Source: Lytechinus variegatus
Lineage: Eukaryota > Echinodermata > Echinoidea > Temnopleuroida > Toxopneustidae
Direction: 5' to 3'
Assembly (NCBI RefSeq): GCF_018143015.1
Contig: NC_054741.1
Span: forward strand, 13,763,736-13,827,735
DNA: 64,000 nucleotides
This document shows, in pieces, positions 45,056-59,600 of this stretch. Under the pieces are notes generated by a model that did not search any database, was not told the DNA's origin, and saw only the letters and a program-made list of their open reading frames with translations. How positions within the stretch are numbered: the first letter of the stretch is position 1; every line of letters begins with the position of its first letter. Position numbers and translations under genes: made by a program.

Positions 45056-45332
45056 CATTGGTGGCGGAAGCAAGAAATTTTAGGGGGGAACACCAACTTT
45101 TTTGACAAGAAAAAAAGGTTATCAACCAAAAATTGTGGGATGGCGCGAGAGAAAAAAATGAAAAGCCAAGAAAAAAAAGAAAAAGGTCATCAATTAAAAA
45201 TTTAGGGGGGATCGTCCCCCACCTTAAATTACACGAATGCACACTGCTCCGGTCTGATCTTCAACTCGCTATCAGCTCATCTCAGTAAATTTAGGGGGAG
45301 GACACGCCCCCCCCCCACTTTCGCCACCTATG
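45056..45332. mobile_element. hAT-like MITE with CAT-GGTGGCGGAAG ends, copy 1
   Basis: Starts CATTGGTGGCGGAAGC and ends CTTTCGCCACCTATG. CTAATAGC is duplicated at 45048-45055 and 45333-45340 (8 bp). Internal 'ttttaggggggaacacc' words recur. Second copy at 53376-53553. Confidence 0.88.
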
Positions 45333-45559
45333 CTAATAGCTCGTAAAACATGTAAATTCAGGCTGATGGCAGGCTGCATTCACTGACAGATGTCGATTGT
45401 CTTGTTAACATTTTGAGGTTACATATTGCCCGACAATTAAAATCATTGCAAAAAATTTGTAAGTTTTCAAATTTATCTGTTGTGGTAAAGAGGTGAATCA
45501 TGGGGGAAGATGGTATGTGTGTGCATGTAATGGGTGCGTGATAGCTGTATTCCTCCCCC

Positions 45560-45720
45560 CTAAAAAAAGAACAATAATAAATAAATAAATAATAATAATT
45601 ACAATAATAATAGTAGTAATAATAACAATAATAATAATAGTATAAATAAATGAATAAAAATAAATATAATAGATAAATAAGTAAGTAAATGAATTAATTA
45701 AATCAAATAATTTAAATAAA
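45560..45720. repeat. A/T-rich simple repeat (AATAAT/AATAAAT)
   Basis: Imperfect AAT, AATAAAT and related short repeats between the SAMHD1-like and MPHOSPH6 genes. No coding signal. Confidence 0.8.
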
Positions 45721-46555
45721 ATAAGAAATTAAAAACAAAAAAGAAAACAAAGCAAAACAATATCGAGCGACGTGTATATTTGAATGGGTGCTCACTAGCA
45801 AAATAATGAGGCGCCTATTCAACTCGATGACAGTGTACCTGCTTAATTTCATTTTAGAGACACCCCTCCCCCCCCCCATTTTCTTTTCATAACGACACAT
45901 TATCATTTTTTGTTATTTGGTATATATAGGTAATAATTTGTCTTTCAATTTGAAAAAAAAGTCATAAAAATGATGAAAATTGATATATGCTCCGGGCTGA
46001 AATTAATATGATTCAAACAGATTTCTAGGCATTTCGTCATGGATTTTCAATGAGCAAATTGATGATGTCATATCCCTACTTGTTCTTTTAAATTTTATTA
46101 GATGAAATCAGGTTTATTCAAATTTTTTCTACCAAGAACTGAAAAAATTGGATTGATAACTGATTTAGTGTATGAGATATATTCATTGCTGCAACTTATT
46201 TCATTACAAAGGAGACACATTATTCACACATATATGAAAAAATGAAACAATTATAAATTCATGTTATAACATAAGAAAAAACAAAGTGGGGATGTGACAT
46301 CATCAACCCATCTAATGAATATTCATGATGCGTGCATATTGCTAAATTTTAAAATTCATTAACTTTGTTATTCATTGTCCGATTTTGATGAAATTTTCAG
46401 CATTTTGCTTTGTAAATTTTACTCTAATTATTTAGACATAAATGTTTTCAGCTCGGAGTATCTCTTTATTAGCGGTTTAATGTTTAATGAAAAAACGAAA
46501 ATGCATATGTTTAGCTTTTTTATAATCATCATTATAGTTATATTATCATTATTAT

Positions 46556-46730
46556 CAGGGGCCGCGGAACGTGGGGGAGGGGGATGAGCCAAAAGTGAGG
46601 GGGGGGGGGGCTGGCCATGCAAAAAATCACAGTCATATGGTATTTTGTATGTTTTTTTTGTACACGGGTTTGGATAAAAGTGTGGGCAGGGGCTGAAGCC
46701 CCCCCCCCCCCCCCGTTTCCGCAGTCCCTG
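46556..46730. mobile_element. hAT-like MITE (CAGGGGCCGCGGAACG ends), copy 2
   Basis: Starts CAGGGGCCGCGGAACG and ends CGTTTCCGCAGTCCCTG. ATTAT is repeated at 46551-46555 and 46731-46735, again 5 bp. The interior shares GAGCCAAAAGTG and TTGTACACGG with copy 1 at 33810. Confidence 0.82.
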
Positions 46731-46954
46731 ATTATTATTGTTATTATTATATTATTATCATTTCTAAATTTCTATTATTATTTTTTTCATTTGGTAATCA
46801 AAATATTATACGACTCTCATCACCCTCTTGAAGGGGTCAAGGGCATGGACGTACTAGCTAAGTGCATTTTTATTATTATTTTTTTTCTCAAGTGTCGTAT
46901 TTTCCAATTCTAGTTTGCTTCATGAAAACGAATGCCTGCATACCGGTACGTGGT

Positions 46955-49900
46955 CATAGTTGCCAGAGTTGGCATAATTATGCTTTTTGGCATAATTTGG
47001 ACCGCTTCAGCATCTGGCATTATGCTTGGCATAATTTGACAAAATTTAGCATAATTTTAGCATAATTTGGACTTTTTTGGTGAAACCATTTTCCCCGACC
47101 CTACAAAATGTGAGACAACTCGCCCTTGCTGAACCGAGGCCGTGTATTGTATTTCTGTGGGCCGGATGAGCGGTCTCGGGGTGACTGAGTTGTCTACCGG
47201 GTGAGTTGTCCAAAACATCTCTATCAGGTCTATGGATCTTACGTGTACGTAAGCTCCCGAAGGGAGCTAGAGAGGCAACTCTTTTCGCGCGGTTTTGATT
47301 TTCCAAAGGTTTTATACATAACAAACATGGCTGCCATTTGGCCAATTTGAAGGTTGATTTTGGAAGGTCAATGTTTAATTCATGATAATGACGTCAAAAT
47401 ACGCATAATGCACTTGTATGATTGGATAAAACGCTAATGTTTTATTCATGTCCTCATGCATTAAACATTATTTTCCGTCCCACAATTCCCTACGATATCA
47501 GTGCGAAGTGTCGTTCTTTTTGATTCTGCGAAATTCAACTTTATGAAATACAAAAGCAAGTCTCAGTGGCGTAATTACGGGGGGGGGGGGGCATGTGGGG
47601 GCACGTGCCCCCCTCCCAATCGGCTGGCCAAAAAAAAGGGGGAAAAGGAGAAAAAGAGGGAAAAAGGAAGAGAAACGTAGTGGGGGAAGAAGAAATTGTT
47701 TATCATAGTATTATATTATGTTATGTAACATAAGAAGCATTTTTTCACAACTTTACTTTTTTGCTTAATTGTGTCTTCATTGTTCCTGGCGCTCACATAG
47801 ACTTTTTAACGAGATATATAAAACTGCTGTACTAAAGCCTCCCGTTTTCAAATCAATGTACAACAAAATAATACATTTCCTCTCAATTAGAGTTATTATT
47901 GTTTTAAGTAGTAATATATTCTTTTTTATGACTACTGAAAGTTATTGCCCTATTTTAAGGTCTTAATATAAAACATTTTCTGTCCGTGCTAACGTTCGCA
48001 TTAGTGGATTGGTGAGATTTATGCTCTTCATGAACTCCTAAAATCAGTCCTTAAATGTCAATTTTTCTAATCTGAATATCAAAAAAATTTTAGCTCGCGC
48101 TTCGCGCTCGCAGTATTTCATTAGTGAGATGCGTATGATAATCATGATTACAATGACTTCAAAAAGTGCTCCATGTGTTTAGATATAATTCTAACAAAAT
48201 CAGCAAGTGCTTGGCACTTGCATTAGATTACTATGGTGAGATATGTATACTCTGACTTAATGGATTCGTAACTATAGTCCTTAGAATGCCCCTCTTCAGG
48301 TCTATATTTCCTAAATTTTCAGCTCGCGCTTTCGCGCTTGCAGTATTTGATTAGTAAGATACGTATGATAATCACGATTACATGACTACAAAAGGTGCTT
48401 CATGACTGTGTTTAGATGTACTTCTAACAATTTAAATCAGCAAAGGATGGCACCATAGCATTAGATGACTATGGTGAGATATTTATACTCTTAATGGATT
48501 CTAACATATAATCCTTAAAATTTCCTTGTTAAGGGTCAGTATATACAAAAATTTTAGCTCGCGCTTCGCGCTCGCATTGTTTAACGAGACAGTTAAGTAT
48601 CATGATTACAAAACAATTCGCTTATAATGTCAATTTTTAGCCCTCAATATATAAAGTTTTCAGCTCACGCTCGCATTATTTAATCAGTGAGATACATATT
48701 CGTTTGATAGCACTGCATGTCCTTAAAATATCTCTATTAGGTCAGTATACCTGACAACTGAGCTCCCTAAGTGACCCGAAATTTTTGCTGGTGCCCCCCC
48801 CCATGCCGTGACCCACGGTACGCCACTGGCAAGTCTAATTATATGTTTTTAGAATTGATGTTCGAAATTTGTTTAAACTTTTTTTTTCCAGATGTCTTGT
48901 TAAACCTTAAACTTGAATGTTGTAGGTGTTTTCAGATGCCTTGATATACCTTATAAACTTGAATGGTTTAGGTACATGTGTCATCAGATGCCTTGTTGGA
49001 CCTTTGACTTGACTTCTGTGTTTTCACTTTCCACATGCCTTTTTATACATTAAACTTGAAACTCGTGTGTTCAGATACCTTGATATACCGGGTACATACA
49101 TGAAACTTGCTGCTGTCTTTCCACTTGTCTTTTTTATACATTACACTTGAATTTTACTATGAGATGCCTTGCCATACCTCAAACTTGATGACTTGTTATA
49201 CCTCAAACTTTACTTTTGTAGTCATTTTCATATGCTTTGCAAACTTTGACAACTAACAAATATACATGCCTTGTTATACCTTATTAAGTAACTGCATAGC
49301 CTTACAACCAATTCTATTCAAAACCAAAAAGAGGTACTCCCTCCCGTTAGTGTGCGAATTGCAGAATCGAGCTTATATGTCGGTCAATTCCCATGTAAAA
49401 TGTATGCAGTTGGCAAGTACATGTGTACTCCTGTTTTCATGAAGTAAGACTGTTATCTGCTTCTGAATTTTGGTAGCTATGTAATTGTTATACATGTTGG
49501 TAGATGCATTGTTATGCTTGTATATAGATTTGATATTAAGTCATGAGTTTAAAGGTCAGAAGTCTGAGGTATTTCAATTTGTGCATGCACACATTATAGA
49601 TTATATCAAAATACTTATGTTGACTCAGGGTCTCCGTGAAAATACCTCACAAATAAGCTGCAGATGCCAATAATTATACCAGACATATATGGAAATATAT
49701 GCGTCATTTTGTGTTGTTCTAAGCTTCTGGTTGTAATTCAGTTGTGCATAGTGCATGACAGATGTTGATTCATGATGTCATAATCGCAGTTAAAGAACAA
49801 ATGGGTTGAGAAAAAAATATACCATTTTTAAATTTCATTTTAAGCAGTCACAAAATTTGAGACAGAAATATTCAATAATGTTGTTAATCGTCTTTTATAG

Positions 49901-50607
49901 ATTTGAAGCAATTCCTGCAGCATCATACAGAAAAAAAGATATAACATGAATTTTACATGCTTACGACAAGAAAGTTTCCCCCCTCGGTTACTATGTCAAC
50001 CAAGTATTCCCATGCAGGATCTAAAAAACTTATTTTGAATATAGAACTATACCCCTTTTCAGCAAGCTTAGAATAAAGACTAGAATAAAGACAGGCAGGG
50101 TGTGAGTGGCGATGCAAGGCTGGATGCATTTTGTGTGTGGGGGGGGGCTCAGGCCAATATTTTGTTTATGTTTTTTTTTAAGTCTTCACAATCTGGACAA
50201 GATACATACAGGTTTTCATACCCGCCGCCCCTTCTTTCAGGCTTCTCCCAGTGCATGAGAACCGTGCAAGTCATTGAATTTTTGTATCTACTTAGCAAAT
50301 TGTTTATTGTAATTAGATTGTCAATTTTTTTATTATTTTTTTATATTTGATATTATAATTTTCAAAAAAAAAATCAAATTTTATTTTTCATTTTTTTGTT
50401 TTTTTAATAGTTTTTATTTTATTTATATAGACCTATTTATTTCATTTGATTTCAAAAAATTGTTAAGTCATCTCACCCATTTTTGCATAAATTTTAGCGT
50501 AATTTAGTATTTTTTGCTGCTCCATGTTGTTATTTCATTTGGCATAATTTTAGCATAATTTTGCGGTCCTCCCTAGCATAATTTCATTTTGAGCGCTGGC
50601 CACACTG
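46955..50607. mobile_element. hAT-like non-autonomous element, 3.65 kb including a nested element
   Basis: TACGTGGT is duplicated exactly at 46947-46954 and 50608-50615 (8 bp). Ends CATAGTTGCCAGAG and (reversed) CAGTGTGGCCAGCG match at 10 of 14 bases. Both subterminal regions are rich in GGCATAATTT words. No long open frame, so no transposase. A 1.27-kb element sits inside at 47564-48828. The right end is 66 bases upstream of the MPHOSPH6 start codon once the duplication is counted. Confidence 0.8.
47564..48828. mobile_element. hAT-like non-autonomous element with CAGTGGCGTA ends, nested
   Basis: CAGTGGCGTA at the left and TACGCCACTG at the right; GCAAGTCT duplicated at 47556-47563 and 48829-48836 (8 bp). 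The interior has about four spaced repeats beginning TTTAGCTCGCGCTTCGCGCT (near 48092, 48321, 48555 and 48660). No ORF of note. Confidence 0.9.
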
Positions 50608-50681
50608 TACGTGGTTAAGAACGGTAACCGACCCCCTAGCCTGGCCGTGCTTTCTTTGGCTGTTTTGCTTTCCTTGTAAAA

Positions 50682-53600
50682 ATGGCCGGAACGAGAGGGC
50701 AAAGCAAAAATATTAGGCTTTCTAAGAATCTATCTCAGATGAAGGTAATAATATTTTGAGCGTATTCTTTTTGTTGGATACAATGATTTACTGTAAAATG
50801 GGTTTTATTGTGAAGACAATGATAGTAAAAGAAATGCTGGGCGTAGTCCCATACCATATTTTCTGTGTAGGGTTGAATATTTAAACGCAATGCATTGCAG
50901 TATTAATTGTTCGATCTAACTTTATTTAGCCTTAGGCCTACTGCATTTTCATTAATACTATAAAGTAGCCTAGCCCTAGGCTTAATCCACTTATTCAATG
51001 AACAAGGTCATGATATAACGGCCTTATCCTGAAATAATTCGGCTCTCTTCTCGTACGTGTCGGTGTGTGTACATGTGCGCCAGTTGTGTACCACTCTAGG
51101 CGACACCGCAATACTTACCCGTGTTAAGAAACTGAGACTCCACTCACGCGCATTTGGGCAGCCCTAGCTTAGAACTAAGCTTTCTTTCCGTAAAAAATCT
51201 TTATTCTTATGATTCAATAAATGTTAATGAATATATAATTACTCTTAAATCGGTACTCACCGGTTCTTTTCTTGAATTTTCTGCCAAATTCCCACGCTTC
51301 TGGCTTCAATTCTGCGATGGATTCTGTTGCCATAGACAGCTACACATGCAACTCTATTCATAAATGGAGCGCCCCTTACGAGAGTTGTTAATGCCGCGGA
51401 AAAATTGTTAGGCATTTTGGCCTGTGGTCAAGGCGTTCTTTTGTTCTATTTTTTTTATAGGTATGAGATCGAAATCACAGCGACTATTCACACTGTTCCA
51501 TAATGATTCCGAAAGGAGGTGCAGCACCCCCCACCCACATGGGCGCAAATCCCAGGGGGACACTTCCCCCTAACCCAAAATAGTAGGGGCACATTATCAA
51601 ATGTCCCCCTACTATTTTTGTTCTTTTATATATGATGGAAAGAAATAGGCCTACATCATTTAAATCGAAGTAAAACATGTATTTTGGACGAGACGACCTT
51701 CTTTTGGGGGTGATAAACCTTCCTTTTTGTTTTTTTTTTGTTAGTTTGTTTTTGTTTTTTTTTTTGCCTGTTTTCCAGCCCCTGGTCCCCTACCTTAGAT
51801 TTCCACCCTTGCCTCCCACTACTCTTGATATTGTTTGCGAATCTGTTTTGTAAATTAAAGGGGAATTTCACCCTGATAAAAAGATGATGAAAATATGAGA
51901 AAAATCATTTCAAAATATCGATGAAGGTGTTATTTGACAAAAAATGGAGTTGATGAATTTAGAATGCTTGATTTATTGTGTCGTCTATAACGAGCAGTTG
52001 CTCTATCCTAAATATAAAATGCCCAAATTTCCCATTTTTAATGGTCCGTAACGACCCACTTTTTTCTTTTTGATAACAAGTATGAATTGATATAGGCCTA
52101 CTAAAATGTACCATAAAAATCATTATCATGTATTTCTTGACATTTCATTTACTTTTTTACCATAATAATAGCTGCTTGCAAAGGCCTACGCCGTCACAAA
52201 AAAACCCGGGGGCCGGGGGGGCACTTACATTGACGAGTGGATACCATGCGCGACCAAAAAAAAACGTAAAAAGGATGTCCTTTTCACGATAGGGCACGTT
52301 ACCTACGTAACGTGATAAGGGTGTCAAAAACACAAAAATAACGAAAAAAGGGTATCTATTAATTCGCTAGGAAAACCGTCGTGTTTAGGGTCTAATTTGC
52401 GGGGATGATAAAACAAAATCAAAATGTTTTATAAAGGATGTCCTTTTTGCTCCAACACTTCGTGTTTAGAGTCCGATTTGCGCGAGGTGTAGAAGGTGGG
52501 GTCGTACTAAACCAAATAAGGTAAAGCCGACGACCGAAGGACCCGTAACAATAAAACATTCCTGTACTTGTTTAGGGGTTCATTTCAGGGAATATTTGCC
52601 AAGAGTATTGTTTTGTTTCCAATACTTGTTAAGGGTAGGGTTTCACACGCCAATACTTGTTAAGGGGTGCATTTTCAGAATATGGAAATTACGTGTTTAG
52701 GGTGCTTTTCGAGACCCCATGGTCGCGCATGGTATCCACTCGTGAATGGAAGTGGCCCCCCCCCGGGCAAAAAAAAAATCTTGCCTTTGAAAAAGATTGG
52801 TGGGGGATGGATTTTCCTCGAACGCATACCAATTTTTTTTCTGCTATTTTCATAATAAACTTTAAATGAATTCAACTTTGCACTACTTAATTTTTTCAAA
52901 GACAAAATAACAAAATTACATCTCGTCATCATCATCATCATCACCACTATCATTAGCATCACCATCATCATCACCACAACCGTCACCACAACCATCATCA
53001 TCACCAAGATAATTTTCATCATCGTCATTGCCATCATCATCTTTTTTTTTTCTTTATTTTTTCCCCATCCCTTCTTCTTTTTTTTTCTTCCAATATTCCT
53101 CCTTTTTTTAGAGCGGCACACCGTCATGCTCCCTCACTGATTATCCGCCTCTATATGCTTGGTGTTGTATAAATTGGCGGATACCTGAATGAAATACTGA
53201 AGAGAAAATAAGGAAAGGGAAAAAGTAAGAAGAAAAAGAAGATGAGGAGAAGAAAAAAAGAAAGCCAAACAAATGAAACAAAACAATGTCAAAATTTCGT
53301 AATAAAGTCTTCTACATGTACGTCAGTTTAATAATGATGTTTTCATTGAAATGAGAACAAAAAAAGAATTGAAACCATAGGCGGCGGAAGCGGGGACGTT
53401 CCCCCCTAAATTTGTTGTTGACCTTTTTTTTTTTGCTTGTCAATTTATTTTCCTACGTCCCCCCTAAAATGTTTGGGTTGAGAGCCTTTTTTTTTGCTTG
53501 TCAAAATTTTTTAGGTTGTCCCCTCCTAAAATTTGGGGCTTCTGCCGCCAATGATTGAAACAGGACTACATTATAGTGTAAAGAAATAGAGGGAAGCTCC

Positions 53601-56600
53601 GAGACAATAAAAAGGTTGAAAAAGAAAAAAATGTGAAAACACAAAGCTCTCACAACATGAGCATAATAACAAATAAGCGAGGACAAGTAGCTGAGGGACC
53701 CCCCCCCAACTCTCTCTCTCTAGTTATCTATCTATCTATCCGACTCGATTATATAAGAGAAGAATTTACTAATCAAAATATTATGAGCAAAAAGCACGAG
53801 CTGATATTTTTTATGAATATTCAAAACTGATAGAGAGACGCAATTGAATTATTCGATTGCGACAAAATTGATGATCTGAGAATTTATTGTTTTTAGGAAT
53901 TCATTAAAAGCATAAAGTTGATCAGCATTAAAATATGGCAGGCGCAACGCATGAGCTAAAGCTTTATAGGCATACACCGATAAAAAATTTTAAGTATTTT
54001 TGGTAATCATGAAAAAATTGATATTTCATGAAAGAAAGCTCAAATCCCGAGGAGGAATATTCTTATGAATTGACTTTAAAAAAAACTGTGGTAAGCCCCA
54101 TTTAATATTTGATTATAAGTCGAATAAAACAGTAAAAGCTGACAAACGTTCGCGTGATATTTGGCAACCTCCCCCCCCCAAAAAAAAAATAAATAAATAA
54201 ATAAAAAATAAAAAAAAGTTTTTAACTATAATAATGATCGAAGGTAATTTTGTCTCGCGTAGAACTGGACAAATGAAAAAAAGATTGTCACTAAAAAAAT
54301 GAAGGTAATTTTGACCCACGTAAAATTTGGCGAGCCCCCCCCAAAAAAAAGGAAAAAAGGTTTTAACAAGCAAAAAAAGGCTAAAAAGGAGAAAGAAGAG
54401 ACAAGAATAATTATGAACGAAATATCCCCATTACAAATAATACTGTGATCATCATAAGGGAGGGGTCGCATAACTAATATGAACAACGTATTTAATTCCA
54501 AAATATTTACTACAAATCTCAATAGGGGGATCGGGCAGAAATGCTCACCCCCACCCCCACCCCCCCCCCGATCCGCCACTGATTCCAATCAATAATGACA
54601 TTTATCTGCAATACTGATACTTTGGAATCAAGATACTGAAGATTGATACGCTTTACATAAATTATGAACGTCTGACAAAAAGATAATCTACCGATCACCT
54701 GACCGATCAGCTGACCAGTTCGCGTATCACTTCGGAGTTGATCACTCGTCGCAGCTGTGTGGAACGCTTACCGAAAATCAACAAAAAGGGCCTGAAATGT
54801 AAGTTTAATGATAATATATTTTAATTTGAACTACTTAATTAATACTTTTAATGTATCCCCACCAAATGAAAGTCATATCACGTAACTCCAATTTGTATTA
54901 AGGCGTACATTTACCAAAGTCTTGGGTTGGAAATCAGAACAGCATTGTCTAACCCATATTTTTGGGTAATGTCGCCTATGAGGTCCATACATGTTAATGT
55001 TTGGACCTCATTGGTACTAGGAGTGTTGTGTACAAAAGTCGACAATGCAATGGGAGATGAAAGAAGTCACCACTGGCACTAGCCAGGCAGCTTCTAGAGA
55101 GTAAAAATCATTTACTATTGTAAGTACTCTTATACCTACATCAGTAGTACTCAGAGCTACCAAGTCTCACGCATTGTGCGTGAGACTCACGCATTCAGGG
55201 TCCGTCTCACGATCTCACGCATGGCACCCATTTTTCTCACGCATCGGGACCCGACAGAAAAAAAAGAGAAAAAGTAGCATTATTCACCAGATTATACGAC
55301 TGGCCGACCGCCTTCGCGTCTAGCCCACGCGAGACGAATCGAGAGTGCAGTCAGCGCACAGCTAGTACGTGATACGATGAATTGCGTGCGTGCATCGCAT
55401 GGTTTTGAAGCCCATATCTCATGAGCGCGCGCATTGCGCGCGCGACTTTTCGCAACGTACGAGTGTAAGTACTGGCCGCACGCGCTCAGAGACGTCGAGT
55501 CATGAAACTCTCACGCATAAAATTTTTTTGAACTTGGCATCTCTGAGTACTACTTTTACTCTCCAGAAGCCTCCGGGCTATATGTACACGGGACCAACAT
55601 TTGCGTCCTTTCCGATGGACAGAGTGTTTTTCTACAGCATTCACACCAGCACTGAATACAGTCGTTAATCGCTAACGCACAATACATAGCATCAGATTTT
55701 TGTTAGACACGTTTCGGCATATGCGTGACTCGTTGAGATCCACAATCTTTTCCGAAACATGCGCTCTGACTGACTTAGCGACGCTGCCTACTGTCACTGT
55801 CATTCAGATCATAACCTGGCTCTTACATGTATGCAAATTTGATTCTATAATTTTTTTCTAAATTTAAAAAAGAGTTTGAAAAATAAAAATTTTCTTGCCA
55901 TATTACTTTCCACGAATAGAGGGTGTACACAAAAGTATTCCTAAAATTCAAGTTTTTTAGCACTCTGGTGAATACAAATATTATTCCAAAATTCCTAATG
56001 AAAAATAAATAGCAACTGTATGGAAATTAGTGTTTTAGGTCACAAAAGTGTTAATTTAATGACTTTTTAAAGAGTGTGTTGTGTACAGCATTGGCTGTAG
56101 ATTCCCCACAGGCAGGATGGTTGCAGTGAGCAAGTGGACTTAGTCATGGTCGGTACAAAAGTGATTATAACAAAGATTCAACATTAATATGCTATTAAGT
56201 TAAACCCACTCTGTGAAATGTGTTGAGTGTCGACTGTCTGGGGTCACTTTATTAATTACACTCATGCAAGGACAAGTCCTGTACAGGTTAGCAGGGGGTG
56301 ATTCACTCAAGGAGGCATTGCCTGGCTTGGGACCACTTGTCTCTAGGGGACATTTGGACCTCAATAAGGTCGGAAAAAAGGTGCTAGAGTAGTCGGACTT
56401 CCAAGCACCATTGGCATGGTACAATACCCACTGATATTCATTCAAATTGTTTTACTTGCCTATATATAATTTGTGATATCTAAACTGCAATAGACTTAAA
56501 TAATTTCTCTCAAAAACATTTATTTAACCAGAGTCTAAAACTGAAAGAAAAAAAATCATAATTCACCCCGCCGACAAGCCTTGACTTTTGTCGGCATCAT

Positions 56601-59600
56601 TGTGTGCATTTGTGTGTTACTGCAGGTGCCGACTTTCTACTACTGCACCACGCCGTATATATGCGCAATTGTCGCTTAGGCCTATGTTTTGACTTCATTG
56701 GTAGTAGGATTGATTGAAACCTCAGTAACGTGGACAAAACAAAGCTGCCAGAGTAGTCAGACTTACAAGCACAATTGGACAAAATCCACAGATATTTAAT
56801 CAAAATTTTACCTTAGAATTAGTGATATTTACACTGCAATAAACAACAACTAATTTCACTCAATAAAAGTTTGTAATTAAAAGAAAAAGTAATAAAATCA
56901 CTGGACAATTCACCCCACAGACAAGCCTTGTTTTCGTCATTTGTGTGTTTCCACAGGTGCTGACTTGCTACAAATGCACCACCTTGTGTATGATCTATTG
57001 TTTCTTATGAAGTTAATACTGTCATCTTTTGACCTCATTGGTACTAGGAGTGCTGTAATTTTCTGAATTGATAGATATTTTTTTGCTAATTACACAGGGT
57101 AAACAAACTTATATTAAAAGGGGAGACGGGAGAATGAGAGAGAGAGGAAAGGGATCTCATATATTGTCAATTTTTTGAATTGCATGTTTTCCTTCGCTAC
57201 ATCTGTTATTATTTCATCCGCTTTGTTACAGTTTTGTAATCTGATGCCCTTTTCATTTGATATCCATTTTTGTCAGTTCATGCAACGTCGGGTGAAGAAA
57301 GATGCAGAAGAAGAACAGGAACTAGAAAAGCAGCGACAAATTGATGATACTCACTGGGTTTTGGATCTGCCAGACTTGATTTCAAGAGGGTAAGAAAACA
57401 AGGGATACGACTGGGCTGCACTAATTCCAACATAACACAGTTGCGAGTGTGCCACAATGTTTTGCTGAGTTTGGCTGACTGGAGTGTGCCCCTCATCACA
57501 TCACATTTTATTGTGTGACTGTGAGTTGCCAGGAAGTAGCTGTAACTCTTGTAATTTATACAGAACACATTAATGGGTTCTAAAGGGTAACGCTAAGAAT
57601 TGTAACATTCCACTTGGATTTGAACTTCCATGTGGCACACCATTCTTCTGCTGAGGTGATTTTCATCATGGAAAAAATTGGTGAAGTCATTCATGAATGG
57701 TTTGTGTCAAGGGACATAAAAAAGGTTTTCAAATGTAACACCATGCCCATCTCACAATTTGTGTACCAGAGTCGATTACAGGAAAAGAAGATTTTGAAAA
57801 AAAAATCAATATTTGAGTAAGGTGTTGGCTGATTTTGACATCAGCACAGCACCAATATAAAGACAAGACAAGTTTCACTTCTTGTTGAGCAATTAATAAT
57901 TTGCTTAAGACGATATTTGGTTTGCCAGATATGGTGTTGGATCTATGAATGGCAATTTAAGCCCTGCTACCAAGAAAATGACCAAACTTGAAATCTCCCG
58001 TCTACATGTAACTGTCCCTAGATGTATACTCTAGCATAAACTTATGAAAGTAAGCGTGTTAGAATATTCAATACTTTGCAAAAATGTTGATAGCATTTCA
58101 TTCATTAACTCAAGAAATCCACTGAAGTTATAAGCTTCATGTAACAAAGATTGGTGAATTTATGAGACAATACTTCATGTCCAAGGTCAGATTATAGTAT
58201 TTCAAAGTGGATCAAAAGTTACAAGCTTCAATATTAATTCCATGTACTCTGTTCTCATTCATTTTCTCTGTCACTCTTTTCTTTATAGGAATAGATATGA
58301 GACTGTAGATAGCATGGCTGATTGTGAAGAGTTGGTCTTTGGTAGAATGTCATTCAATGGCATGAACCCAGCAATAGAGGTTAGTAAACTCATTTACAAC
58401 CTTGTATCGCACTGAAAGCATGCTGTCTACTGATTTTACAAAGTCCAAAATAACAGCAAGACAATTCATTATTTTAACCAGGCCCTTTTCTCATGAATGA
58501 ATGTCTCTCAAATTAGAGTAAACTTAGATGGATTATTTGTAACTCCCATTTAAACATTCAAATCTATATAAAAAAATAATGATTGTCATTGATGATTTTG
58601 CATTGATGGATATTTTGCGTGATAATTTGAATTATCTCCCTCTCCCATTGATATCACATTTTACCATAAATTAATGAGTATTAAGGGATTTTCACATTCT
58701 TTTGGTGAAGTTTATTATGCTCTAGGGGTCAGGGAATCCATGTATTAATACAGGAAGAGCCAGAGACACTCAGAATTTGACTTCATACCATTGAGTAAAG
58801 TTTTTTTAATGAAATTAGCATACCGTATATCATTAGGGGTCTGCCATTAATTGGCCATGTCTTGAAAGGTGATATCACGTCTGACATGCATGGTAAGTAC
58901 TGCCAAAAACGAGTATTCGTATCGATTCATAGGAACTGACCCCTACCTTTTTTGTTACCATCATTACAGAAAGTGATGAGGGTCATGAATGGAGAAGAAG
59001 TAGAAGATGAGGAAGAAGTAGAAGAGCAAGCTGAAGGTGTCACAGAAGAAGAAATGGCTGACAGGTAAATATTTGCTTTAAGAAAAAGGAAGTCCATCAT
59101 GACAACATTTTCATTTTGATAAAGAAGTAGAAAATAAAAATATTGACATGTAGGAGATTGAGATGATATGTCTCTGGGCTCTTGTCTATTGGAATATTTT
59201 TCCAAAGTTCACATTTATTTGTTATACATGCAAATGATTTACTTCTTATATAGTCTTATACAACATGGGCTAAATTAGGCCCGGTTTGAAAGTCCATTTT
59301 TGATGCACGTGTACACGGCGTGTTTTTAGGTCGTGTACACGTTGTAAACACTGAGTGAGAGTGAGTTACAGTATGTTTTCAGTGTTTCCTACATGTAGCC
59401 TAAGTCACGGTTTTAAAGCTTACCTGAGAAGTTAGAAGTATCAATCCACAAAAATTGGTGCAATTAAAAAGTTTACTCAGCTTAGCAGCGCATTAAATTA
59501 ATAAAGAATGCAAAAGTAAATCAGTGCAGGGCCCTAGTTAGCGCCGACGTTCGTTGGATGCGCACTTTTATACCGTACATGCATGCACAGATCGCTGCAG

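Noticed and set aside
55390-55668. Coding exon in MPHOSPH6 intron 1
   Set aside because: The frame falls across a MITE end and CG-rich palindromic words, with no splice support.
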